Assembly (NCBI RefSeq): GCF_032854445.1
Contig: NC_088295.1
Location: 1,798,501 to 1,862,500 of the forward strand
DNA: 64,000 bases
Source of the DNA: Liolophura sinensis
Lineage: Eukaryota > Mollusca > Polyplacophora > Chitonida > Chitonidae
Direction of reading: 5' to 3'
Part shown: positions 49,501 through 61,500 of the stretch, in pieces
Position numbering within the stretch: position 1 is the first letter of the stretch
Layout: each line of letters opens with the position of its first letter
Notes under the pieces: generated by a model
The model's database searches: none
The model's input: only the letters and a program-made list of their open reading frames with translations
Told to the model about the DNA's origin: nothing
Translations under genes and position numbers: made by a program

Positions 49501-52500
49501 CCTTACATCTCTATGACTGGCTGTTAGACTGCTCAGCTTAGTGTCCTGTTCTTACATCTGTATTACTGGCTGTGAGACTGCTCAGGTTAGTGTCCTGTTC
49601 TTACATCTGTATTACTGGCTGTGAGACTGCTCAGTTTTGTACCATGTCCTTACATCTCTATGACTGGCTGTGACACTGCTCAGCTTAGTGTCCTATTCTT
49701 ACATCTGTATTACTGGCTGTGAGACTGCTCAGCTTAGTGTCCTGTTCTTACATCTGTATTACTGGCTGTGAGACTGCTTAGTTTAGTGTCCTGTTCTTAC
49801 ATCTGTATTACTGGCTGTGAGACTGCTCAGTTTAGTGTCCTGTTCTTACATCTGTATGACTGGCTGTGAGACTGCTCAGTTTAGTGTCCCGTTCTTACAT
49901 CTGTATTACTGGCTGTGAGACTGCTCAGTTTAGTACCATGTCCTTACATCTCTATGACTGGCTGTGACACTGCTCAGCTTAGTGTCCTGTTCTTACATCT
50001 GTATTACTGGCTGTGAGACTGCTCAGCTTAGTGTCCTGTGCTTGCATCTGTATTACTGGCTGAGAGACTGCTCAGTTTAGTGTCCTGTTCTTATATCTGT
50101 ATTACTGGCTGTGAGACTGCTCAGTTTAGTGTCCTGTTCTTGATTTACATTCAATCTTATGAAAAATTCCCGTCATTGGAGTAACACTTTGCATTTTGGA
50201 AATTAAATGTTACACTTAAGCAATCAAGAACATTGTATTTTCCTCGTACAAATGGAGAGATTATTATTTTAGACACAAAATGTTGTATAAAGTTGCTGTA
50301 TGTAATGTGTCAGATTCTGCTCTGATAACACTCTTGTAGGCATGATTAGGGTGACAGTATGGAAGGTCTGCATCTATGTACATGTTGTTGGGTTAGGAGG
50401 GAGGGAACACAAGTGTGTCTCAGATTACAACTTTATCTGCTAGTTACCCCAGCCTTGACCTTTACCCCATGGAGTGGGGCTGAAAGTTGACCCCAACACA
50501 TTAACACCCTCCTAATTTTACAGTAATTAAGGTGCTGCTAATTAGCTAGGATGATTTAAGGAGGTTGAGCTACATGAAGGAGGCATCACCCACTGGCTCT
50601 CCTGTCTTACCCTGAAGTACATTGTTACACCTGTGATAACTCACTCTCCTGTCTTACCCTAAAGTACATTGTTACACCTGTGATAACTGTCTCCTGTCTT
50701 ATGCTGAAGTACATTGTTACACCTGTGATAACTCAGTCTCCTGTCTTACCTGAAGTACATTGTTACACCTGTGATAACTCACTCTCCTGTCTTACCCTAA
50801 AGTACATTGTTACACCTGTGATAACTGTCTCCTGTCTTATGCTGAAGTACATTGTTACACCTGTGATAACTCAGTCTCCTGTCTTACCTGAAGTACATTG
50901 TTACACCTGTGATAACTCACTCTCCTGTCTTACCCTAAAGTACATTGTTACACCTGTGATAACTCACTCTCCTGTCTTACCCTGAAGTACATTGTTACAC
51001 CTGTGATAACTCATTCTCCTGTCTTACCCTAAAGTACATTGTTACACCTGTGATAACTGTTAGCTGGAGACTTTATCGTCCTGTGTTAGCTGGAGACTTT
51101 ATCGTCCTGTGTTAGCTGGAGACTTTATCGTCCTGTGTTAGCTGGAGATTGTATCGTCCTGTGTTAGCTGGAGACTTTATCGTCTTGTGTTAGCTGGAGA
51201 TTGTATCATCCTGTGTTAGCTGGAGACTTTATCGTCCTGTGTTAGCTGGAGACTTTATAGTCTTGTGCTAGGTGAAGAATTTATAGTCGTGCTAGGTGAA
51301 GAATTTATAGTTATGTGGTAGGTGGAGAATTTATAGTCTTGTGCTAGGTGAAAAATTTATAGTCATGTGCTAGGTGAAAAATTTATAGTCATGTGCTAGG
51401 TGAAGACTTTGTTGTCCTGTGTTAGGTGAAGACTTTATCATCCTGTGTTAACTTAAAGTGTTATCGTCCTGTTTTTGATTTGCTCAGGTGGTTCTGTCAC
51501 ATAGACGATGACACGTATGTGAATGTCCCAGAACTGGTCAGACTTCTGCAGCAGTACAACCACACAGATGACTGGTACCTGGGCAAACCCAGCCTTAAGC
51601 ACCCGATTGAGATTGTGGACCGCGAAAACCAGGGGGTAAGTGTACCTGATACCAGCTCACACTTAATTAACCTCTATCATTACATTAATCGCATGTAATC
51701 TCATTATGCTGGATTTAAATTAATCACATCTGACAAGCAAGATAAGAGAAAGGCCTAGTCTACTGAATAAATATCCACTGGGGAGACATAAATTGGACCT
51801 TCAGTACAAAGCTCCTTCTGGCTATTCCCTGAGCGATAATTCTAATCATTCTGTGGATTCATGTTTCTCACTTCATTACCCTTGAAAAAAAAAAAAACTT
51901 AATTGCAAAACTTTAATTTGAGCTATGCCACACACATTTGCATCTGATGCTTTCAACAGCTTGGGGTGTTAGTATGAAGTGCTGAGAAATGTGTGGTATG
52001 TTGTTAAGACATATGACATGATCCAGGTCTGTGTAGTGCTAACTGAAAACATTGATAGTATCTGGCTGTATTGATGTAAAATGGAAATGTCAGATTTGAT
52101 GGGTCTACTCCTCAAATGTCAGTGTTACAAGGAGGCAGATTTTTACAAATATCAGCTGAGCCCTTCCCTAGTAAGAGTAGTGTACCCGTAGTCCTGGGGT
52201 AGTCCTGGGGTGCATGTGCCGGTAATGGAGGTTAGAGGGCTACATGTGTACCCAGTCACGCACTGAATAGCTCGGACTTGCTCATAAAACTGGTGAACTG
52301 TGTATCCCACAAAACATGAATCTCGTTCCTGCTCTGTGCTCGAGGAGTTAAACATCTGTCCATGTACTGTACTTCACCTGAGTTTAGCATCTTCAGATAA
52401 CACATTTTGTGATAGTTCTGATTGAATGATTGATAGAAGGCCATTTAAGAGGGTTCTTTATGAAGCCAGAAAAAAATTTCATACCAGAAAAATGCAATTT

Positions 52501-55500
52501 TTGTCAACAAGGTGTCATTTTAAGGCACTTTTGTGCTTCTGGAAATGGTATAGATTCTCCATGTGTAAGGCTGCTATGACATAGCCTGATAATAAGGTAA
52601 CATTTGTGTCACAAGCGTCAAAAGTGTTGTACAGTGTGATTGTTAAATGATTGATCCTGATCAGAGATTTGTGTCAGACAAATTAGTTATCTTTCTGTGT
52701 CAGTTTTTGTCAGTATTTATCACCTGACGGTGAACAGGCTGTGTGAGGTCTTCACTGAGTTGTGGGTAGTATTGTAATTTGTGGTCATCTCGTACATGTC
52801 GTACATGGTGAACAGGCTGTGTGAGGGCTTCACTGAGTTGTGGGTAGTATTGTAATTTGTGGTCATCTCGTACATGTCGTACATGGTGAACAGGCTGTGT
52901 GAGGGTTTCACTGAGTTGTGGGTAGTATTGTAATTTGTGGTCATCTCGTACATGTCGTACATGGTGAACAGGCTGTGTGAGGGTTTCACTGAGTTGTGGG
53001 TAGTATTGTAATTTGTGGTCATCTCGTACATGTCGTACATGGTGAACAGGCTGTGTGAGGGTTTCACTGAGTTGTGGGTAGTATTGTAATTTGTGGTCAT
53101 CTCGTACATGTTGTACATGGTGAACAGGCTGTGTGAGGGCTTCACTGAGTTGTGGGTAGTATTGTAATTTGTGGTCATCTCGTACATGTCGTACATGGTG
53201 AACAGGCTGTGTGAGGGCTTCACTGAGTTGTGGGTAGTATTGTAATTTGTGGTCATCTCGTACATGTCGTACATGGTGAACAGGCTGTGTGAGGGCTTCA
53301 CTGAGTTGTGGGTAGTATTGTAATTTGTGGTCATCTCGTACATGTCGTACATGGTGAACAGGCTGTGTGAGGGTTTCACTGAGTTGTGGGTAGTATTGTA
53401 ATTTGTGGTCATCTCGTACATGTCGTACATGGTGAACAGGCTGTGTGAGGGTTTCACTGAGTTGTGGGTAGTATTGTAATTTGTGGTCATCTCGTACATG
53501 TCGTACATGGTGAACAGGCTGTGTGAGGGTTTCACTGAGTTGTGGGTAGTATTGTAATTTGTGGTCATCTCGTACATGTCGTACATGGTGAACAGGCTGT
53601 GTGAGGGTTTCACTGAGTTGTGGGTAGTATTGTAATTTGTGGTCATCTCGTACATGTCGTACATGGTGAACAGGCTGTGTGAGGGCTTCACTGAGTTGTG
53701 GGTAGTATTGTAATTTGTGGTCATCTCGTACATGTCGTACACGGTGAACAGGCTGTGTGAGGGCTTCACTGAGTTGTGGGTAGTATTGTAATTTGTGGTC
53801 ATCTCGTACATGTCGTACATGGTGAACAGGCTGTGTGAGGGCTTCACTGAGTTGTGGGTAGTATTGTAATTTGTGGTCATCTCGTACATGTCGTACATGG
53901 TGAACAGGCTGTGTGAGGGTTTCACTGAGTTGTGGGTAGTATTGTAATTTGTGGTCATCTCGTACATGTCGTACATGGTGAACAGGCTGTGTGAGGGTTT
54001 CACTGAGTTGTGGGTAGTATTGTAATTTGTGGTCATCTCGTACATGTCGTACATGGTGAACAGGCTGTGTGAGGGCTTCACTGAGTTGTGGGTAGTATTG
54101 TAATTTGTGGTCATCTCGTACATGTCGTACATGGTGAACAGGCTGTGTGAGGGCTTCACTGAGTTGTGGGTAGTATTGTAATTTGTGGTCATCTCGTACA
54201 TGTCGTACATGGTGAACAGGCTGTGTGAGGGTTTCATTGAGTTGTGGGTAGTATTGTAATTTGTGGTCATCTCGTACGTCGTACATCGTGAACAGGCTGT
54301 GTGAGGGTTTCACTGAGTTGTGGGTAGTATTGTAATTTGTGGTCATCTCGTACATGTCGTACATGGTGAACAGGCTGTGTGAGGGCTTCACTGAGTTGTG
54401 GGTAGTATTGTAATTTGTGGTCATCTCGTACATGTCGTACATGGTGAACAGGCTGTGTGAGGGTTTCACTGAGTTGTGGGTAGTATTGTAATTTGTGGTC
54501 ATCTCGTACATGTCGTACATGGTGAACAGGCTGTGTGAGGGTTTCACTGAGTTGTGGGTAGTATTGTAATTTGTGGTCATCTCGTACATGTCGTACATGG
54601 TGAACAGGCTGTGTGAGGGTTTCACTGAGTTGTGGGTAGTATTGTAATTTGTGGTCATCTCGTACATGTCGTACATGGTGAACAGGCTGTGTGAGGGTTT
54701 CACTGAGTTGTGGGTAGTATTGTAATTTGTGGTCATCTCGTACATGTCGTACATGGTGAACAGGCTGTGTGAGGGTTTCACTGAGTTGTGGGTAGTATTG
54801 TAATTTGTGGTTATCTCGTACATGTCGTACATGGTGAACAGGCTGTGTGAGGGTTTCACTGAGTTGTGGGTAGTATTGTAATTTGTGGTCATCTCGTACA
54901 TGTCGTACATGGTGAACAGGCTGTGTGAGGGTTTCACTGAGTTGTGGGTAGTATTGTAATTTGTGGTCATCTCGTACATGTCGTACATCGTGAACAGGCT
55001 GTGTGAGGGTTTCACTGAGTTGTGGGTAGTATTGTAATTTGTGGTCATCTCGTACATGTCGTACATGGTGAACAGGCTGTGTGAGGGTTTCACTGAGTTG
55101 TGGGTAGTATTGTAATTTGTGGTCATCTCGTACATGTCGTACATGGTGAACAGGCTGTGTGAGGGCTTCACTGAGTTGTGGGTAGTATTGTAATTTGTGG
55201 TCATCTCGTACATGTCGTACATGGTGAACAGGCTGTGCGAGGGCTTCACTGAGTTGTGGGTAGTATTGTAATTTGTGGTCATCTCGTACATGTCGTACAT
55301 GGTGAACAGGCTGTGTGAGGGCTTCACTGAGTTGTGGGTAGTATTGTAATTTGTGGTCATCTCGTACATGTCGTACATGGTGAACAGGCTGTGTGAGGGT
55401 TTCACTGAGTTGTGGGTAGTATTGTAATTTGTGGTCATCTCGTACATGTCGTACATGGTGAACAGGCTGTGTGAGGGCTTCACTGAGTTGTGGGTAGTAT

Positions 55501-58500
55501 TGTAATTTGTGGTCATCTCGTACATGTCGTACATGGTGAACAGGCTGTGCGAGGGCTTCACTGAGTTGTGGGTAGTATTGTAATTTGTGGTCATCTCGTA
55601 CATGTCGTACATGGTGAACAGGCTGTGTGAGGGCTTCACTGAGTTGTGGGTAGTATTGTAATTTGTGGTCATCTCGTACATGTCGTACATGGTGAACAGG
55701 CTGTGTGAGGGTTTCACTGAGTTGTGGGTAGTATTGTAATTTGTGGTCATCTCGTACATGTCGTACATGGTGAACAGGCTGTGTGAGGGCTTCACTGAGT
55801 TGTGGGTAGTATTGTAATTTGTGGTCATCTCGTACATGTCGTACATGGTGAACAGGCTGTGTGAGGGTTTCACTGAGTTGTGGGTAGTATTGTAATTTGT
55901 GGTCATCTCGTACATGTCGTACATGGTGAACAGGCTGTGTGAGGGCTTCACTGAGTTGTGGGTAGTATTGTAATTTGTGGTCATCTCGTACATGTCAGAC
56001 ATTATGATTATACACACATGTAGTATCCCATAACGTCATCTAAGACATACATGTACTTACATACGTAAAACAATTCCATCTACAAACAGTGTATTTGATA
56101 AACTAATGTAAAAGTATGACATCTGTTTTCTCTACTAAGATCATTTAGTTTATCTGTGTGATTGTATTTTGACAGGTGAAGTTGGCGTTTTGGTTTGCCA
56201 CAGGTGGAGCCGGCTTCTGTATCAGTCGTAGCCTGGCTCTGAAGATGAGTCCACATGCCAGGTAAGACTACAGATGTACATCTACCTGTAGGGCTGTTCA
56301 TAGTGGAAAAACAGCATAGGGGTACAACTAGAGAGTGATTTAGAAAACATTTATATGACTTTGAAGAAATTTACAAGAAGAAAAAAAAAGGTAAAACCCT
56401 CAGCATATATAACTTCATGTCTGCATGCGGGAAATGTTTTAAGAGTAACCTAAGATTGCTTGAAATACACGATTAAACACAATCTGTTTTCAAAAGGCAA
56501 AATTCACCATTAAAGAAAAGGTGCTGTTGTACTTATTTGTGACCTTACTTTTAGCCACAATGTTCAGTATAATTTAGAATCAAATCTAAAAAAGGTCAAA
56601 TCTTTAGTTTCAAATCTCTCCCAAATTCAACACTGAAAACAGCTTTTTTCTGGTATATATATTATCTGAAATGAAAGATTTGATATGAAAATGAATTGTC
56701 TATAATGACATATTGTAATATATGGAGGACATTGTATTGGTTATTAGGCTAATTGTAAAATGCTTGTGTTTGCAAATGCCTCAGCAGACGACCCATGGCA
56801 AACGGTGGTTTATGATGCTGAGAGCTGTGGGTACTGACAGGTCATTACCAACTGCTGGGGAGAGCGAGGGGGAGGGGATATCACGCCCTCATGCCAGACT
56901 CTCATTACCACTCATTATTCTTAATGACAGGAAATAGAGACTTTAATACTACTTTGGAATAGCATTGGGAGCTTAGGTTAGTTGTTGTTAGCCACACTAT
57001 TGGCGATCTGAGAGTGAGTGAGACCTGGTTAATTCTGAAGCCACAATGATGTAATGTAGAAAGACCAAAGCATTCTCTGTGTTATACATTGAGCTGTGCT
57101 ATTTGTCAGCACTGAAGCTGTGGCCAGCATAGGCAGTGTTCCCTATGTTATACATGGAGCTGTGCTAATGGTCAGCACTGAATCTGTATCCAGCATAAAA
57201 AGTGTTCCCTGTGTTATACATGGAGCTGTGGTATTTGTCAGCACTGAAGCTGTATCCAGCATAGACAGTGTTCCCTATGTTATACATGGAGCTGTGGTAT
57301 TTGTCAGCACTGAAGCTGTATCCAGCATAGAAAGTGTTCCCTGTGTTATACATGGAGCTGTGGTATTTGTCAGCACTGAAGCTGTGACCAGCATAGAAAG
57401 TGTTCCCTGATGCCCTCATCAGGACTTTTACACATGTTTTACACATGTGCTCTAGATTCTGAATGAATGCATAAGCTTTTAACACTGATACGTGTAAATT
57501 TTAATTCTAAGGCTCAGTCCTAATTTGAGTCATACTCAAGACTAGGATCTGTATTGTTGGTACTATCTCACTTGGCGTATAAGAGGAATAGGCCAGTACT
57601 AATGTGATTTTGTGTGGTGTCATGTATGATGTTACTGCATGTGGTGTCATATATGGTGTCGGTAGGATGTGACTATGTGTGCTGTCATGTATGGTGTCAG
57701 TTTGATGTGACTATGTGTTGTGTCCTGTATGGTGTCAGTATTATGTGACTGGGTGGGGTGCCATGATGTCCGTATAATGTGACTAGCTGAAGTGTCATGT
57801 CTGGTGTTCATACAATGTGACTGCAGTGTCATGTCACACTCAGGCCAGTATTGGTCGACCTGGTGTCAGTATAATGGAACTGTGTGCGGTGTCATGTATG
57901 GTGTCTGTAAAATGTGACTGGGTGAGGTGTCATGTCTGGTGTTCGTGTAATGTGACTGGTGTTGTGTCTCTTGTCACTAAAATGTGACTGAGTAGGGCAT
58001 CATGACTAGTGTCTTGCATTTCAGTGAGGCAGCAGTCTAAACATGTCGGCATTGGGTCCGGCCTGTTGCAAAGAGATGTCGCATGACATGACCAAAAAGA
58101 GTTTGAAAGCAAAGTTAAACCCCAAACAAGCCAGAAATCAAAGAAACAAATTAATGATCATACACTTTTTGAAATTAGGGCAAGTCTGAAAGTAGGTGTT
58201 AACTTCTAGCAGGGAATCTGATATTTAGATTCTAATCTGAGACCTGCAAGCATGTAGCTCACAGCCACATACCCCCGTAGGAGATATTCACACCACTCGA
58301 AGTCTCCCCAGACACTTTTCACACCTGGCCCAGGTAGACGGGTGGAGGTGGGGGGGCTAGACTGTGAGAGAGGAGGTGCATGTGTGCGGATCGCTTACCC
58401 TCCACATCTCCCTCACTGATCGTGTGATGGAGACAGGCTGAGCTAACATATCCATGTAGACATCCCTGAAGATGGTCTGTTAGCTAAGCCTGGCTGGTAT

Positions 58501-61500
58501 TGTCTTGTCAATCCACTGTGTCAATAGGTAGGCTTAGTTTACCTGACCTCTGCACACGAGTGCCCCAGCTCCACTTACGTCAGTATCACAGCTATTACCT
58601 ACATCTGGACTCATAAACACACAGTGTGCTCACTTTAATGGGACTCTGCCTGCCTCAGGCAGTCTCACATGAACCACAATGAGGCAGACATTGATTCCTG
58701 TTCAAAACAATAAAAATTACATAATGAGCCTGTGAATAAGATATTTATAAACCGAGCTCATGTTACTTTGTACCACATGTATCGGCTTCCTTGTGTGTGT
58801 GTGTGTGCTAGCTAGATGCTAAGACAGTGCTGCCCTAAGGTTGTAAGTGTAGCTCTCGCCCATCAGGTTACATGTTCAAATCCAGCTCCGTATTGCTCAG
58901 GATAGCAATTATCTTAGTTTATCACTTATGGGATGCAGTTGAGTGCTCCAGCTGAGCTGTCCTCCTCTCTGCCTAACTTCCACCATACATGTGTGATTGG
59001 CCAAGTAAGGAGTGAACAGTGGCTAGAAAAAATGACTACTTGTACATGTATATCTGCTGTCTACCTAATTGTTTTCTCAGCTGTTAGATAAGATTTTCAT
59101 GGACATGTCTGTAGTGGAGGTCTCTGACTGTATCTGTAGGTATTGAATCCTGTTGTTGTTGTAGTGGTGGTCGCCTCATGACAGTTGGTGAGAAGATTCG
59201 CCTGCCAGATGACTGCACCATTGGCTACATCATACGTATGTACTCCACTTGTTCCCTTTTAACCTTCCACCCAGTCTCTGGGCTTCCTTTGTCCAGCTGT
59301 TCACTATTGATTATGAATTATAGGTGCTTGTCCATCCGGCTGGTTTGCTCAGTATGGGAACTCATGTGCTCAGGAGTTGGAACACAAGGTCATAACTGAG
59401 CTGGCTCAAGTTCTGTTTGCCACAAACTTTTGCTGAGTGTGAGCTGTGTGAATATTGACTCTGTGAGAGGACTCGCTGGCTGGCTCGCTGGCTGGGTGGC
59501 TGGCCTGCATGCAGGCAGTCTGGTGAGCGTGAGGAGAACAGTCGCCAGCTTCTCTCTCCCATATCCTGTCCCCTCACCCACTGCCATTCTCTATTGTTTC
59601 CCGTCCACAGCTAATCTCACCTGATCGGCCATCTCTCACAAGTTAACATACGCGTATCATCGGCTGGAATGTCTTTATGGGCACCCAGCCCTAGTTTTCA
59701 CTGAACCAAGCATAACGGCCTAAATATGACCTCACCTGTTCACTTAACCGCAAATTCACTTGACATTTTCTTTATTGTGTTGGACAGTTTAACTTATTTT
59801 GGTAAAAAATCTGAAAAATCTGATCAAAATAATTTGATGACATTTGTAGTCTTTTTATGACTTCAGATACATAAAGTTTAGCAGTTTCTATATTTCTACA
59901 CAAGGGGCACAGTAGTGGCACGTGCTTGAGATGGTCTGCTTACCTGGAATTGTGTTCTCCTGATTGTAGATCATGTGCTGGGCAAGAGGTTAACGGTTAT
60001 TCAGAACCTGCATTCTCACCTGGAAGCTTTGTGGTTACTCAGGGATGGTCTCTCCAGTCAGGTACGAAATGCACGTCTAAACAGGTAACCTATTGTACAC
60101 CGCCAACAAAATATTGCCTAGGTGTTTGGTCTGTTCAACTTTATTTAAATGTATTTGGAATTGTAGTTGGGGGAAGGGGTAAGGGAAGGACTGGTTGTTA
60201 TGTAGATTTACAGAACATTAATAGAATCAAATGTAATCTTTTGAGAACTCTTATTCAAGAGCCATCAGTAGGGGACATCATATTGTATCAATGTGCTGAT
60301 GACATGCTTGGTTTGTTTATTACAGATAACCTTCAGCTACTCACAGTATGGGGATAAGATGAATGTGGTAGAAGTGGCTGGGTTTGACCCCTCACAGGAC
60401 CCCACCAGGTAAGCCAGGCCCACATGTTAATTGAAGCTAGACTCTAATATATTGACCCAGTACTGGTGTTACTTGACAACATCTGCCAAAGTCAGGATCA
60501 AAATGTTAATTTGGCCTGACATGGTCTGACATAACAGCAAACAACAATGTATGGGTGAATAAGTTTCCAACATGCTTAGTGACCTCATATACCTTAATTC
60601 TTCAACCTTTTTTGCATATGAAGGAGCAGCTTTCAGTGCAGTTTATGCGTATTTATAATTAGGTTTTGGAGACAAAACTACATTGGATGGATTGGTCAAT
60701 TTCATTGCATAATTTTATCAGTCTAAACAGAAAAATGCCTTTGGAATATGCTTGAATAACACCTTGCAAACATGGGAGAAGGTTGAGAAATTCCAGTACT
60801 GTCCACCTAAAGTTTGGTTTGTGTAAATGGACATTGAGAAGCACATAAAGGTCTTAAAATGATACCTTTTATGCCAACGCGTAGGTTTTTCTGAAAAGAA
60901 ATTGATAGAATGTCAGGAAAATCCTAAATGGCATTATAAGGTGGATGAATCAATAAGAAATATGCAAAATCTATCACTTGAAAAATGCTGAACTTTAGGA
61001 ATGAATTTATCCCACTGAAGACAAATTCTTCATTTCTGGTTTCTAAAAAATAACATCTGGTGAGAAGTGAAAAATGTTTCAAAGAGAAATAATCTAATGA
61101 ATGATGTATAAACTCAGGCCTTAAGTGACACCAACATTTTTATTCTCAGTGTGTGACTCATTTCATATGGGGCAAATACTGTTTGTATGAAGTGACTATA
61201 CTGTTTATATGAAGTGACTATACTGTTTATACGAGTGACTATACTGTTTATACGAAGTGACTATACTGTTTATATGAAGTGACTATACTGTTTATATGAA
61301 GTGACTATACTGTTTATACGAAGTGACTATACTGTTTATATGAAGTGACTATACTGTTTGTATGAAGTGACTATACTGTTTATACGAAGTGACTATACTG
61401 TTTGTATGAAGTGACTATACTGTTTATATGAAGTGACTATACTGTTTATACGAAGTGACTATACTGTTTATACGAAGTGACTATACTGTTTGTATGAAGT

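Noticed and set aside
52700-56017. 1105-codon minus-strand open frame with a 26-residue repeat
   Set aside because: It is the translation of a stop-free 78-bp tandem array, changes peptide after a 2-bp deletion yet stays open, has no recognised domain, and lies inside a fringe intron.
59926-60357. 143-codon open frame across fringe exons 8 and 9
   Set aside because: It is in a different frame from the conserved Fringe residues and reads through the short intron between two real exons.
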